Below are positions 51,480 to 61,163 of a stretch of DNA of 64,000 nt, one piece after another. Under the pieces are notes generated by a model. The model did no database searches, was not told the DNA's origin, and worked only from the letters and a program-made list of their open reading frames with translations. Both the position numbers and the translations under genes were made by a program. This DNA comes from UBA7236 sp964463165 (GTDB lineage Bacteria; Bacteroidota; Bacteroidia; Chitinophagales; BACL12): NCBI GenBank assembly GCA_964463165.1, contig CAYXBK010000012.1:62001-126000 (forward strand), read 5' to 3'. Numbering within the stretch: the stretch's first letter is position 1; the number at the start of each line of letters is the position of its first letter.

Positions 51480-53630
51480 TTATTCTTTCAATTCAATATC
51501 ACTCTTCACGCCATCCTGTTGTTCTGATTCGATATTGATCGTATCACTTACTATATTAAATGTTGTGCGCCTGTTAAACTGATGGAGAAATTCAAAATCT
51601 GTTTTATTGCTTTTATATTTATTGATGAGCGATTCAATTAATACTGTTCCTTTTGGTAAAATTGTTCCATCACTTAGTTTTTCATCCTGCGTCAATACAT
51701 CAGGTAACGTTTCGCCCCAGCCTTTCGCTAGTAACCTTTCTTTCGCAATTCCTTTGTTTACCAAATAGGCAACCACACTGTTTGCACGGCCTCTCGATAA
51801 TGTAATATTATATTTATCCGATCCGCGGCTGTCGGTATGCGAATTGATCTGAATGGTGAGTCCCGGATTTTCATTTAATAAATTCACAAGTTTATCCAGT
51901 TCCGGAAATGATTCAGCCCGCAGGGTAGTGTCATTTAAATCGTAATAAATATTTTTCAGTTTGATCTGGCCACCGCCTTTCGAAGCGGTTTCTATCGGTT
52001 TTTTATCCAGCACAATTTCAGAATAAATAAATACGGTATCACCCGGTTTTCCTTTAATTGTTTTAGTGGAAACATATACCGAATTATTAAAGAAGCCTTC
52101 CCGCATTCCGGTAATTTTATAATCTTTCATCGAATCGACCTGCATTTCAAACATTTCTCCGTTTTTCAGCTGATATTTTGCAAGCAGATTGAGTGCTTCC
52201 GGGTATGCAACCGTAGCCGCTGCACCTTTTAATTCTATGGTATCAATCACCGGGCTGTTCACATCAAGTGAATCGGTATAAATTTTCTGAAATACTTTCC
52301 CCCTTAAAACATAAACCGGCGGCCGTGGCTTTTTGGGCAATTTATAAAATACATATATATCATCGCCGCCTTCCCCTTTTTTTCTGTTGGATGAAAAATA
52401 TCCGGCTGCCAATGTATCTGAATTTTTAAATTGCGCCGGATTAATTATAAATAATCCGAAATCATCTGCACCTGAATTGATCGGGTACTCCAGATTTTTT
52501 ACATTGCTGAATTTTCCGTTTTTCCAGTTTGCTGAAAAAAGATCCAGACCGCCCATGCCCGGCCATGCATCGCTTGAAAAATAAAAAGTACCGTCCGGAC
52601 CAAAATATGGAAACACTTCATTACCGCTTGTATTTATTGTTTCACCCACATTTACCGGCGAATCCCAGCCTGCTTCATTTCGTTTACTCATAAATAAATC
52701 ACTGCCGCCATATCCATCCGGATTTGTTGCAGCAAAAAATAATGTATTTCCATCCGGCGATAAACATGGTGTGCCGATATTCATTGTATCTTCAAAAAAC
52801 GGCATTGCTACAGGTTCACTCCACCCGTTATCTGCAATTGCATTGCTCACAAACAATCCGCAATAATCATTTATTTTTCTATTGCCGCTGCCGCAACGTG
52901 TAAAAAATACTTCTGAAAAATCTTTATTGAATGTTACCGTTCCGTCGTTGAATTCTGAATTAAACGGGCCTTCAAATAATTGCGGTTCGGAGAAGGAATT
53001 TAAATTTTGCATATCAGCAAAATAAAGATCATAATATTTTTCTCCTGTCCATTTATCAATATTTTCACCGGTAGCACTTGTGCGTGATGAAGTAAAAACT
53101 ATTTTATCATTTTTATATGCAACCGGATTGAAATCGGAATTCAGGGAGTTCAGGCTTTTTACATTTTCAACATACGTATCACGCTCATATGCATCGTCCT
53201 GCCGCTCCATCCATTTTAATGCAAGTTCACAGGCACTGATCTCCTGCGTGATCTCAGGCCTGCGGTATGGTTCTTCGAGTAAATATTTTTGAAATTGCGG
53301 AATTGCATCAATATACCTTTCCTGCGCTTTCAGCATCAAAGCGTATTTTTTAATTGATTCCGTTCCATGTTCCGATTCGATCGCTTTATTATACCATTCT
53401 CCCGCCTGCTCGTAATTATTATTGTTTTCATACGATTCTGCGATCATCCATGCAATATTTCCCTGTTCCAAAGGTGTTTCCGCTTTCGGATATTCTTTCA
53501 GCAATAATTCGGTGGCGAGTGTATATTTTTTGAGATTATAAGCTGTTTGCCCATCCTGAATATTTTCTTCCACATGACAACCCGTAAAAACGCCGGCCAG
53601 GAACACAAAAAGTAAAATTCTGTTCTTCAT
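51480..53630 (-). CDS. OmpA-family lipoprotein with TPR and PD40 propeller (PorE-like)
   Basis: A 716-residue protein from ATG 53630; the much longer frame upstream has no signal peptide and runs across the divergent promoter region. Signal peptide with lipobox VFTGC; TPR-like helices at about 25-130 (DGQTAYNLKKYTLATELLLKEY); a PD40/WD40-like propeller at about 150-420 (PCLSPDGNTLFFAATNPDGYGGSDLF, YFGPDGTFYFSSDAWPGMGGLDLF); a carboxypeptidase-regulatory-like segment (about 440-560); and a C-terminal OmpA domain binding peptidoglycan (IQINSHTDSRGSDKYNITLS). This order is that described for PorE, a T9SS component, so a role in T9SS anchoring is plausible; related OmpA proteins of other function share it. 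Confidence 0.85.
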   Translation of the reverse strand: MKNRILLFVFLAGVFTGCHVEENIQDGQTAYNLKKYTLATELLLKEYPKAETPLEQGNIAWMIAESYENNNNYEQAGEWYNKAIESEHGTESIKKYALMLKAQERYIDAIPQFQKYLLEEPYRRPEITQEISACELALKWMERQDDAYERDTYVENVKSLNSLNSDFNPVAYKNDKIVFTSSRTSATGENIDKWTGEKYYDLYFADMQNLNSFSEPQLFEGPFNSEFNDGTVTFNKDFSEVFFTRCGSGNRKINDYCGLFVSNAIADNGWSEPVAMPFFEDTMNIGTPCLSPDGNTLFFAATNPDGYGGSDLFMSKRNEAGWDSPVNVGETINTSGNEVFPYFGPDGTFYFSSDAWPGMGGLDLFSANWKNGKFSNVKNLEYPINSGADDFGLFIINPAQFKNSDTLAAGYFSSNRKKGEGGDDIYVFYKLPKKPRPPVYVLRGKVFQKIYTDSLDVNSPVIDTIELKGAAATVAYPEALNLLAKYQLKNGEMFEMQVDSMKDYKITGMREGFFNNSVYVSTKTIKGKPGDTVFIYSEIVLDKKPIETASKGGGQIKLKNIYYDLNDTTLRAESFPELDKLVNLLNENPGLTIQINSHTDSRGSDKYNITLSRGRANSVVAYLVNKGIAKERLLAKGWGETLPDVLTQDEKLSDGTILPKGTVLIESLINKYKSNKTDFEFLHQFNRRTTFNIVSDTINIESEQQDGVKSDIELKE

Positions 53631-53748
53631 ATCTAATGCTAAGTTATAAAACGTATGCCTGGGAAAAATGTTATGCCTGTACTTATATTGTAAAAATGGG
53701 GCTTTCATTGTAATTTCATCATTTCCAAACACAACAAAAATCAGGCTT

Positions 53749-55623
53749 ATGATACGATCCGGATTTCTAACAGCGGGCTTATTCATTTTTTCTTTTCTGC
53801 CCCAGATTTTAAACGCACAAACCGCCATTGATGTTGAACTGGTTGCAAGTGGATTTGACGAACCTGTTGCCGTTGTGAATGCAGGCGACGACCGTCTTTT
53901 TATTGTTGAAAGAACGGGCAAAATAAAAATTCTCTATCCTGACGGTTCGGTTGCGACTTTTCTCGATATTGATGCAAGGGTAGGATCGGTTGGCGGTGAG
54001 CAGGGATTGCTGGGGCTTGCTTTTCACCCGGATTATGTTTCCAACGGCTATTTTTTTGTGAATTATACTGATACACTCGGTGATACACATATTTCACGAT
54101 TTTCAAGAACAGTTGCTGACAGCGAATCCGGAGATCCGGCATCTGAATTAAATCTCATTTATATGGACCAGCCTGCAAATAATCATAATGGCGGCTGTTT
54201 AAATTTCGGGCCGGATGGATATTTATACATTTTCATGGGAGATGGTGGTGGCACCGGGCATAACAGGTCGCAGGATATTACCGATAATTTGTTTGGAAAA
54301 ATTTTGCGTGTCGATGTTGATGGCGGAATTCCATATGCAATTCCACCTGATAATCCCTATGTTGGAATTACAGGCGATGATGAAATTTATGCGATCGGTT
54401 TGCGCAACCCATGGAGATGTAATTTTGATCGTTTAACAGGAGATATATGGGTTGGTGATGTGGGAGCAGACAGTTGGGAAGAAATTGATTTTATTCCGGC
54501 AGATGCAACGCCCGATTGGAATTTCGGTTGGAAATGTTATGAAGGATTTCATTTAAGGGAAGGCGGTGCATGCGATACAATCGTTGCAGATTTTGATTTG
54601 CCGATCTATGAATATCCGCATGATATTGATTCGGGCGGATTTGCCGTGACGGGTGGTTATGTTTACCGCGGAACCGAATTTCCGGGATTATATGGAAAAT
54701 ATATTTTCTGTGATTATATCAGCGGCAATTTTTTTTCACTTGAACCGGATGGTGCAGGTGGATGGATTTCTCATTTTTATGATTATGTGATAGATCATAT
54801 CACATCATTCGGCGAAAATAATAATGGAGAAATTTATTTATGTATAAACGATAACGGAAATGTTTATAAATTAATTGATCACTGCGCAGATTTAAATTTA
54901 TCTGTAATTATTACCGATGCATCGGCACCCACAATTAATAATGGCGCAGTGAATTTAACAGTAACCGGAGCAACAGCGCCGATTATTTATAATTGGTCGA
55001 ATGGTGCAACAACCGAAGATATTAATTTCTTATCTGCTGGTAATTATTCAGTAACAGTAACTGATGCCCTCGGCTGTTCAAATATAATGAGCGCAACAGT
55101 TGAAAATTTATGCGGGCCCGCAACCGGTATTGTTGCAACACCTTCGGCAACTTCTGTTTTTATTGATTGGGATGATATGGGCGCCATGGGTTATCGGGTG
55201 ATGTATAAACCTGTCGGCCCGGGCCCCTTTACGCAAATAAATACACCTGTTTCTTCCATTACAATTCCCGGATTAACACCATCAACCGGATATACATTTA
55301 AAATTAAAAATAAATGCCCGGGTGCGCCGGGTGCCTTTTCTGCAAATGGAAATTTTATGACGTCTCCTTTAAAAGAAAAAAATGAACAGAAGGAGTTGAT
55401 CACTGTCTACCCAAATCCAAACCAGGGAGTATTTTTTATTGAGGGAATTATAGAACAAACTGAAATCTGCATTTATAATCCCGCCGGCCAGCTGATAAAA
55501 AAAATAAATACTTCTTATTCCGTTGAAATTGATCTGACGGATCAGAATGCCGGTGTTTATTTTTTAATTGCAAAAACAGCAGATGGAGCATTAAATTATA
55601 AATCCCTGATAACAAAAATTTGA
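53749..55623 (+). CDS. Secreted PQQ-type sugar dehydrogenase with SprB repeat, FN3 and T9SS domain (paralogue 1)
   Basis: A 624-residue protein from ATG 53749 (MIRSGFLTAG, signal peptide ending LNAQ; the longer frame from 53668 is not credible). Residues about 25-390 form the glucose/sorbosone dehydrogenase propeller: GFDEPVAVVNAGDDRLFIVE, GGEQGLLGLAFHPDY, NNHNGGCLNFGPDGYLYI, EIYAIGLRNPWRCNFDR. Then a SprB repeat (INNGAVNLTVTGATAPIIYN...GNYSVTVTDALGC), a fibronectin-III domain and a T9SS sorting domain (VYPNPNQGVFFIEG). Such enzymes oxidise aldose sugars with PQQ in the periplasm or outside. Close paralogue at 57240-59132. Confidence 0.87.
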   Translation: MIRSGFLTAGLFIFSFLPQILNAQTAIDVELVASGFDEPVAVVNAGDDRLFIVERTGKIKILYPDGSVATFLDIDARVGSVGGEQGLLGLAFHPDYVSNGYFFVNYTDTLGDTHISRFSRTVADSESGDPASELNLIYMDQPANNHNGGCLNFGPDGYLYIFMGDGGGTGHNRSQDITDNLFGKILRVDVDGGIPYAIPPDNPYVGITGDDEIYAIGLRNPWRCNFDRLTGDIWVGDVGADSWEEIDFIPADATPDWNFGWKCYEGFHLREGGACDTIVADFDLPIYEYPHDIDSGGFAVTGGYVYRGTEFPGLYGKYIFCDYISGNFFSLEPDGAGGWISHFYDYVIDHITSFGENNNGEIYLCINDNGNVYKLIDHCADLNLSVIITDASAPTINNGAVNLTVTGATAPIIYNWSNGATTEDINFLSAGNYSVTVTDALGCSNIMSATVENLCGPATGIVATPSATSVFIDWDDMGAMGYRVMYKPVGPGPFTQINTPVSSITIPGLTPSTGYTFKIKNKCPGAPGAFSANGNFMTSPLKEKNEQKELITVYPNPNQGVFFIEGIIEQTEICIYNPAGQLIKKINTSYSVEIDLTDQNAGVYFLIAKTADGALNYKSLITKI

Positions 55624-55838
55624 TGTGTAATGAGTGAATTTCAGTGCCAAACACAAACTTTCAGTTTTATTGAAGGCGAGATATTATTTCCACTCTACTG
55701 AGCAAGCTTTTCCACGAAAAAAATTAAAAAATTTGTTTGCACATTCCTGAAAGTGTGATTTGAAGAGCACTTTTAAGAAATGGACTATGGATTGTTAAGA
55801 GATATTAACAAACTAATTATCTCACATAAATTTTTTTT

Positions 55839-56945
55839 ATGAAAAAGTTCTCATTATTTTCTACTATCTCCATTTTATTTTGCTTCCTCCTGTCTGCTTC
55901 GTTATATGCAAACCCGATTGATGGTAATGTATCAACGGAATTTTCAAAAAATCATCGTTCCGCATTTATACATTTCGCCAAAGATGAAGACGGCGATGGT
56001 GTAAAAGATAAAAACGATGAATGCCCTGGCACACCAAAAGATGTTGTTGTGGATGAAAAAGGATGCCCGGTCGACAATGATAAAGACGGCATAGTGGATT
56101 ACCTCGATAAATGTCCTACAACCATAGGCCTTGTTGGATTAAATGGTTGCCCTGATAAGGATAATGACGGTGTTGCCGACAATGATGATTTGTGTATGGA
56201 TGTGCCCGGAACACCCAGATTTATGGGTTGCCCCGACAGTGATGGTGATGGAATTGAAGATGCGGCCGACAGGTGCCCGAATGCGAAAGGACTTGATCAG
56301 TTTAAAGGATGCCCGGATTCAGACGGTGATGGTGTTGAAGATGCGGCGGATAAATGTGCGAATTCAGTAAAAGGAATTAAAGTAGATGCAACAGGTTGTG
56401 TTGCCGATTCGGATAAAGATGGAATTGCAGATGTTGATGATAAATGCCCTGAAACATTAAAAGGAATTAAAGTAGATGCAAAAGGTTGCCCTGCTGATAC
56501 AGATGGTGATGGTATTATTGATACAAACGATAAATGCCCGACAACAAAAGCTGAAGGCACTGTAAACGGTTGCCCCGTAATTAAACCGGATGTGAAAAAA
56601 AGATTGGATTTCGCAGCCAGAGGAACAAATTTCGAATCGGGTAAAGCAGTACTTACAACTTCATCATACGATATGCTGAATGAAGTGGTAAGTATTTTAA
56701 AAGAATATCCGGATTATAATTTGAAAATTTCCGGACATACGGACAATGTTGGAGGTGATGAAACAAATTATCAGCTTTCTCAGGCAAGAGTGGATGCAGT
56801 AAAAAGTTATCTCTTAAGTAAAGGTGTTCCGGCCAGCCGTCTTGAAGCGACAGGATATGGTGAAACAAAACCGATTGCTTCAAATGATACTGCCGAAGGA
56901 AGAGCAAAAAACAGGAGAGTTGAACTCGAATTATATATACAATGA
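55839..56945 (+). CDS. OmpA-family protein with thrombospondin type 3 repeats
   Basis: A 368-residue outer-membrane-associated protein. Signal peptide at 1-25 (ISILFCFLLSASLYANP); then six to seven calcium-binding thrombospondin type 3 repeats (DEDGDGVKDKNDECPGTPKD, DSDGDGIEDAADRCPNAKG and similar) over about 50-245; then an OmpA C-terminal domain at about 255-365 with LKISGHTDNVGGDETNYQLSQ and RVELELYIQ. The repeats should bind Ca2+ and act as a rigid spacer to the peptidoglycan-bound domain. It is bracketed by two sugar-dehydrogenase paralogues. Strong terminator 45 bases on; TAAATTTT stands next to the ATG. Confidence 0.92.
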   Translation: MKKFSLFSTISILFCFLLSASLYANPIDGNVSTEFSKNHRSAFIHFAKDEDGDGVKDKNDECPGTPKDVVVDEKGCPVDNDKDGIVDYLDKCPTTIGLVGLNGCPDKDNDGVADNDDLCMDVPGTPRFMGCPDSDGDGIEDAADRCPNAKGLDQFKGCPDSDGDGVEDAADKCANSVKGIKVDATGCVADSDKDGIADVDDKCPETLKGIKVDAKGCPADTDGDGIIDTNDKCPTTKAEGTVNGCPVIKPDVKKRLDFAARGTNFESGKAVLTTSSYDMLNEVVSILKEYPDYNLKISGHTDNVGGDETNYQLSQARVDAVKSYLLSKGVPASRLEATGYGETKPIASNDTAEGRAKNRRVELELYIQ

Positions 56946-56989
56946 AATGAACCCGTATCTGAAGTGTAAAAACTTTGGTAAAACACCAC

Positions 56990-57022
56990 AAACCGTTTGA
57001 ATTTTTTCAAACGGTTTTTTTT
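56990..57022 (+). terminator. Strong rho-independent terminator
   Basis: AAACCGTTTGAA, short T loop, TTCAAACGGTTT, then further T's: twelve paired bases without mismatch, 45 bases behind the OmpA/TSP3 gene. Confidence 0.95.
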
Positions 57023-57239
57023 ATAATACATTAAGGCATCAAAAATTATTTTTGAATTTTTTTATCAAGCAATAAACAATATGAATTTTTAAGAAAGATC
57101 TGCTCAGCAATTTAAAATTTATACGTAACCGGTAAAACAATGACCGGCTCCATTTTTATTCACGGGAAATTATTTACCTTAGAACATTGATTATGCCCTC
57201 CGCACACAAAATCAATTTTAATCACTTAAACTAATATTT

Positions 57240-59132
57240 ATGCAAAACAGGTTACGCTTTTCAGCATTTCTCATTACATTATTTATCGTGATGCAAATTC
57301 ATGCACAGGTTAGTCCCGGCCCGATTCTCGATCTTGTTTTAATACCGCAGCCCCCTGCAGGTTTTGCTGATCCGGTGGATATTGCAAATGCGGGCGACTC
57401 AAGGTTATTTATCGTTGAAAAAAGCGGTTATATCCGCATTTTAAAAACCGACGGCACTTCTTCCTTATTTCTCGATATTGATGCGAAAGTAAAATCATCC
57501 GGATCCGAGCAGGGTTTATTGGGCCTGGCGTTTCATCCCGATTATGCAGTGAACGGATATTTTTATGTAAACTATATTAATAATTCCGGCAATACGCAGA
57601 TTTCACGCTATTCACGTGATGCTGTGAATCCCGATCTTGCAGATGCAGGAAGTGAATTACCTATGATCACGATCACGCAACCATTTACAAATCACAATGG
57701 CGGTAATCTTGAATTTGGTCCCGATGGATATTTGTATATCGGAACGGGTGATGGCGGCAGCAGCGGTGATCCGGGAAATCGTGCACAGGATATAACAGGA
57801 CAATTATTAGGTAAAATGCTGCGTATTGATGTGGATGGCGGAAGCCCTTATGCAATTCCTGCAGATAATCCGTTTGTCGGAATTACGGGTGACGATGAGA
57901 TCTGGGCATATGGTGTAAGAAATCCATGGCGTTTTTCATTCGACCGATCAACAGGTGATCTCTGGATAGGAGAGGTTGGTCAAAATGCATGGGAAGAAGT
58001 TGATTTTCAGCCGGCCGGAAGTACGGGTGGAGAAAATTACGGATGGCGCTGTTATGAAGGTAATCATGATTATAATACTGCCGGTTGCGGCCCGATGGGT
58101 GATTACGATGCACCTGTATTTGAATACAACCATTCATTCGGAGCAGGCGGTTATGCAATTACAGGAGGATATGTGTATCGCGGTTCGCAATTTCCCGGCA
58201 TGGTAGGTTATTATATTTTCTGTGATTATGTTTCGGGTAATTGGTGGACCTTAACATCAAATGGTGCAGGCGGATGGAACAGCCAGTTTTTGAGTGGATT
58301 TCAATCTGATGTTTCCAGTTATGGTGAAGGATATGATGGTGAAATTTATGCTTGTAATTTATCGAACGGCGATATTTATCATGTAGTGGACGCATGCGGA
58401 AATTTCAGTTTGAATACAGCTGTTACTGATGCGAATTATGGTTTGAATAATGGTGCAATTGACCTTTCAACTACGGGTGGCACGGCGCCGTTTTCTTATG
58501 CATGGAATACTGGTGCAACAACGCAGGATATTTCTTCATTGCCTGCAGGGCCTTATTCAGTGACGGTAACGGATAATATCGGTTGTGTGCGCACAACAAA
58601 TGCAACAGTAAATTCTGTCTGCGGGCCGCTGCCTTCAATTACAACTGTGAGTGTGGGTTCAACTACTGCAAGTTTCGACTGGATTGATGAAGGTGTTGCA
58701 AATTATAAAGTGCAGTATCGCCCATCAGCAGGTGGGGCATGGATCAAAATAAATACTGCCGTGAGTTCAATTTCATTAACAGGATTAATTCCGGCAACCG
58801 CTTATAAATTAAAAGTAATGCATACATGTCCGACAGGTGTGAAATACAGTAAAAGCAAAAATTTTACAACAACTGCAAGGCTTGGATCAGGTGAAGAAAC
58901 CAGTGAACCGCAGATTGTTCCGAATCCGGGCAATGGTATTTTCAATATTTTAAATGCCGATGAAAATACATCTGTGCGTATTATTGATATGTCGGGAAAA
59001 TTATTGGGCGAATTTATAAATATCGAAAATACATCTCTCGATCTTTCAAATTATGCAGAAGGATTTTATTTTGTGCAGTTCATTGAAGAAAATACGGTGA
59101 TCAGTACGCAGAAATTAATCATCGCGAAATAA
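57240..59132 (+). CDS. Secreted PQQ-type sugar dehydrogenase with SprB repeat, FN3 and T9SS domain (paralogue 2)
   Basis: A 630-residue paralogue of 53749-55623 with the same domain order: signal peptide (FLITLFIVMQIHAQ), sugar-dehydrogenase propeller (GFADPVDIANAGDSRLFIVE, SEQGLLGLAFHPDYAVNGYF, NHNGGNLEFGPDGYLYIGTG, ELWIGEVGQ-like DLWIGEVGQNAWEEVDF), SprB repeat (NNGAIDLSTTGGTAPFSYAW...GPYSVTVTDNIGC), fibronectin-III and T9SS sorting domain (IVPNPGNGIFNILN). It probably oxidises extracellular sugars with PQQ. It lies downstream of the OmpA/TSP3 terminator, so is separately transcribed. Confidence 0.87.
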   Translation: MQNRLRFSAFLITLFIVMQIHAQVSPGPILDLVLIPQPPAGFADPVDIANAGDSRLFIVEKSGYIRILKTDGTSSLFLDIDAKVKSSGSEQGLLGLAFHPDYAVNGYFYVNYINNSGNTQISRYSRDAVNPDLADAGSELPMITITQPFTNHNGGNLEFGPDGYLYIGTGDGGSSGDPGNRAQDITGQLLGKMLRIDVDGGSPYAIPADNPFVGITGDDEIWAYGVRNPWRFSFDRSTGDLWIGEVGQNAWEEVDFQPAGSTGGENYGWRCYEGNHDYNTAGCGPMGDYDAPVFEYNHSFGAGGYAITGGYVYRGSQFPGMVGYYIFCDYVSGNWWTLTSNGAGGWNSQFLSGFQSDVSSYGEGYDGEIYACNLSNGDIYHVVDACGNFSLNTAVTDANYGLNNGAIDLSTTGGTAPFSYAWNTGATTQDISSLPAGPYSVTVTDNIGCVRTTNATVNSVCGPLPSITTVSVGSTTASFDWIDEGVANYKVQYRPSAGGAWIKINTAVSSISLTGLIPATAYKLKVMHTCPTGVKYSKSKNFTTTARLGSGEETSEPQIVPNPGNGIFNILNADENTSVRIIDMSGKLLGEFINIENTSLDLSNYAEGFYFVQFIEENTVISTQKLIIAK

Positions 59133-59155
59133 TTTTAATTCAAATTTATTTTAGT

Positions 59156-59180
59156 AGGCCGGCGCAAGCCGGCCTTTTTA
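59156..59180 (+). terminator. Rho-independent terminator behind sugar dehydrogenase 2
   Basis: AGGCCGGC, GCAA tetraloop, GCCGGCCT followed by five T. Confidence 0.93.
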
Positions 59181-59185
59181 TTTAC

Positions 59186-59302
59186 AGGGAGGCGCAGAGG
59201 CGCAGAGAAATTCAAAAAATATTCAATCAATATTGTTTGATTGGATTAAATTATTTCAATTCAAAAAAATAATAACTCCGCGACTCTGCGCCTCACTGTT
59301 TT
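59186..59302. repeat. Inverted pair of octamer words GAGGCGCA
   Basis: GGAGGCGCAGAGGCGCAGAG (from 59188) and, about 80 bases on, the inverted form CTCCGCGACTCTGCGCCTCAC (to 59297), around an A/T-rich centre. The right copy begins about ten bases after the stop of the convergent SGNH gene. Same inverted-pair design as 21559-21742 and 24172-24324. Confidence 0.8.
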
Positions 59303-59306
59303 AATT

Positions 59307-59993
59307 TTATTTCAACAATAACGGCTTCACAATTTCATCCCAGACAGCATAGCCTTTTTCATTCATATGCGTCATATCCTCATAAAACAGTTCCTGGTTG
59401 GGTTTGTCGCCGGCGATCAGCATAGCGGAATAAATATCTACAAAAAAAATATTTGCCTGGCCGGCAATGAAATCGCTTACCAGCTGATTATATAATTCTA
59501 TTTTGTGAATCCGGTCGTGCTTTGCCGGACTTGGTTTGATCGATAGATAGAGGATCGGTACTTCAGGAAATGTATTTCTGATTAAAACATAAAGTTCTTT
59601 AAAGCGACCGTATACAATTTCTGCAGAAACGCTGTCCGATTGTGCAAAATCATTTTCACCGACATATATCACAATTTGTTTCGGGTCGTATTTTAATAAT
59701 ACAGCATCGGCATAATGCATTACATCATAAATTTTTGAACCGCCAAAGCCGCGGTTTAAAACCGGATATCCTTCAAAAACACTGTCGAAGCCATACCAGT
59801 TTTTTATTGAAGAACTACCTAAAAATAAAATCGGATGTTCAGGCAATTGGACCACCGTGTCGATTTCCTTGTAATAATTTATTTCCATATCAAACGGCCC
59901 GCTTGTATTTTGAGCGGTAACCGGTGAATGAAATTTCAACAACATCAGCAGCCCGGCAAGTTTATAGCGTATTTTAAGAAGTAAGTTTTTCAA
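59307..59993 (-). CDS. SGNH/GDSL hydrolase, exported
   Basis: A 228-residue hydrolase. N-terminal signal-like segment (RYKLAGLLMLLKFHSPVTAQN); block I with the catalytic serine as FLGSSSIKNWYGFD; block II NRGFGGSKIYDVMHYAD (Gly); block III IVIYVGENDFAQSD (Asn in G-E-N-D); block V DMTHMNEKGYAVW (Asp-x-x-His). This is the platelet-activating-factor-acetylhydrolase-like SGNH group; an exported esterase acting on acylated glycans or lipids is likely. Confidence 0.87.
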   Translation of the reverse strand: MKNLLLKIRYKLAGLLMLLKFHSPVTAQNTSGPFDMEINYYKEIDTVVQLPEHPILFLGSSSIKNWYGFDSVFEGYPVLNRGFGGSKIYDVMHYADAVLLKYDPKQIVIYVGENDFAQSDSVSAEIVYGRFKELYVLIRNTFPEVPILYLSIKPSPAKHDRIHKIELYNQLVSDFIAGQANIFFVDIYSAMLIAGDKPNQELFYEDMTHMNEKGYAVWDEIVKPLLLK

Positions 59994-60148
59994 GTTCGAT
60001 TATCTCATTAAACGCAAAGTCATGAATATCTGGTATTTTGAATTATAAAATTAGAAATAATATTAAAAAAATTCCGGCGTTCGACAAAAATGCTGCAGCC
60101 TGGAAACCATATTATTTGTCTAGAAAACATGCGAAGTTGTCTCATCAA

Positions 60149-61162
60149 TTAAAATTGTAATATCGCTTCATCAAGCACGGCATCAATTCCATTTGCAAGA
60201 TCGGTGATATCATTTCGGACATAAATATCCGGCGGCAGTCCGATGCCCTCATAAGAATTCCCATCGGGCAATTTCACTTCCTGGATGCTTAAAGTAAAAT
60301 ACCATTCGTTTGCCAATTGATTGGTTACCATGGTTGAATGCGATGAATTCGTTGTATCACCGATAATAATTGTATTTGGTAATTCCCGGAAAATCATAGT
60401 GGTTCTTTCTCCGGCGCTGATCGTGTAGCGATCCGTTAAAAGCACAACCGGTTTATTATAAAATTCATCGCCGGGTTCAAGATACCAGTCAAACCAGTCA
60501 GTAAAATCATTTTCACCCGGACCATTCTTTGTTCGTGAAGTGAATACAAATTTTCTTTCATTGGTAAGTCGCTTGAGATCAGATAATGCCCAGGTAAAAT
60601 CACCACCGCCATTATGCCGCAAATCAAAAATGATTCCTTTTGCATCCGGATATTGATCCAGCACAATGTTTACGATCGGCATATTATCACTGATATAAGG
60701 AAGAAATAAATAAATGATCTCATTGTGAATTGTGCCATAGGTATATCCATCCTCTTCAACATAACCCGCATCAAGATAATCGGATATAACCACTTGTTTA
60801 TTAAAAAGACTGTCGTCAATCCGGTATTGAAAATATTTATTCGATGAAAAAACTTCATGTCCTTCGGCCATCAGCATCACATGCCCGTCGTTAAGTGGTG
60901 CCAGCATATTTGTGATAATGGCATATAACTCATCATCTGTTGTATTTTCATTCACCATTGGCCGGTTCAAATTGTATAGCTCCTGCCAGTTTACATGCCT
61001 TTCATCAAACACTGCATAATTATCGTTGTAATAATTCCAGAAATATTCGAAAATTGATTCAGGGTCATTTGCAGGCTCATCAACAAATATTATTTTTTGA
61101 CATGAACAGATTACAAGCAGTAAAGGCAAAATCAGGAAATATATTTTTTCAAATTTCAGCAT
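60149..61162 (-). CDS. S41 family peptidase, lipoprotein
   Basis: A 337-residue protein from ATG 61162 (MLKFEKIYFL). Signal peptide with lipobox LLLVICSC places it as a lipoprotein. The S41 core is visible: WNYYNDNYAVFDERHVNW (N-terminal domain), NDGHVMLMAEGHEVF, KGIIFDLRHNGGGDF (strand and GG loop) and LTDRYTISAGERTTMIF with the catalytic serine, then WYFTLSIQEVKLPDG. A cell-envelope C-terminal-processing-type protease, lacking a recognisable PDZ domain. The frame starts one base after the stop of the barrel gene upstream, so the two are an operon. Confidence 0.87.
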   Translation of the reverse strand: MLKFEKIYFLILPLLLVICSCQKIIFVDEPANDPESIFEYFWNYYNDNYAVFDERHVNWQELYNLNRPMVNENTTDDELYAIITNMLAPLNDGHVMLMAEGHEVFSSNKYFQYRIDDSLFNKQVVISDYLDAGYVEEDGYTYGTIHNEIIYLFLPYISDNMPIVNIVLDQYPDAKGIIFDLRHNGGGDFTWALSDLKRLTNERKFVFTSRTKNGPGENDFTDWFDWYLEPGDEFYNKPVVLLTDRYTISAGERTTMIFRELPNTIIIGDTTNSSHSTMVTNQLANEWYFTLSIQEVKLPDGNSYEGIGLPPDIYVRNDITDLANGIDAVLDEAILQF

Positions 61163-61163
61163 A

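Noticed and set aside
53631..53921. Extended N-terminus of the OmpA-family lipoprotein (frame open to 53921)
   Set aside because: The extension has no signal peptide and lies across the divergent upstream region and the neighbour's 5' end; the lipoprotein signal begins at 53630.
56000..56570. DNA-level tandem repeat in the OmpA/TSP3 gene
   Set aside because: Explained by protein-level thrombospondin type 3 repeats; not an independent element.
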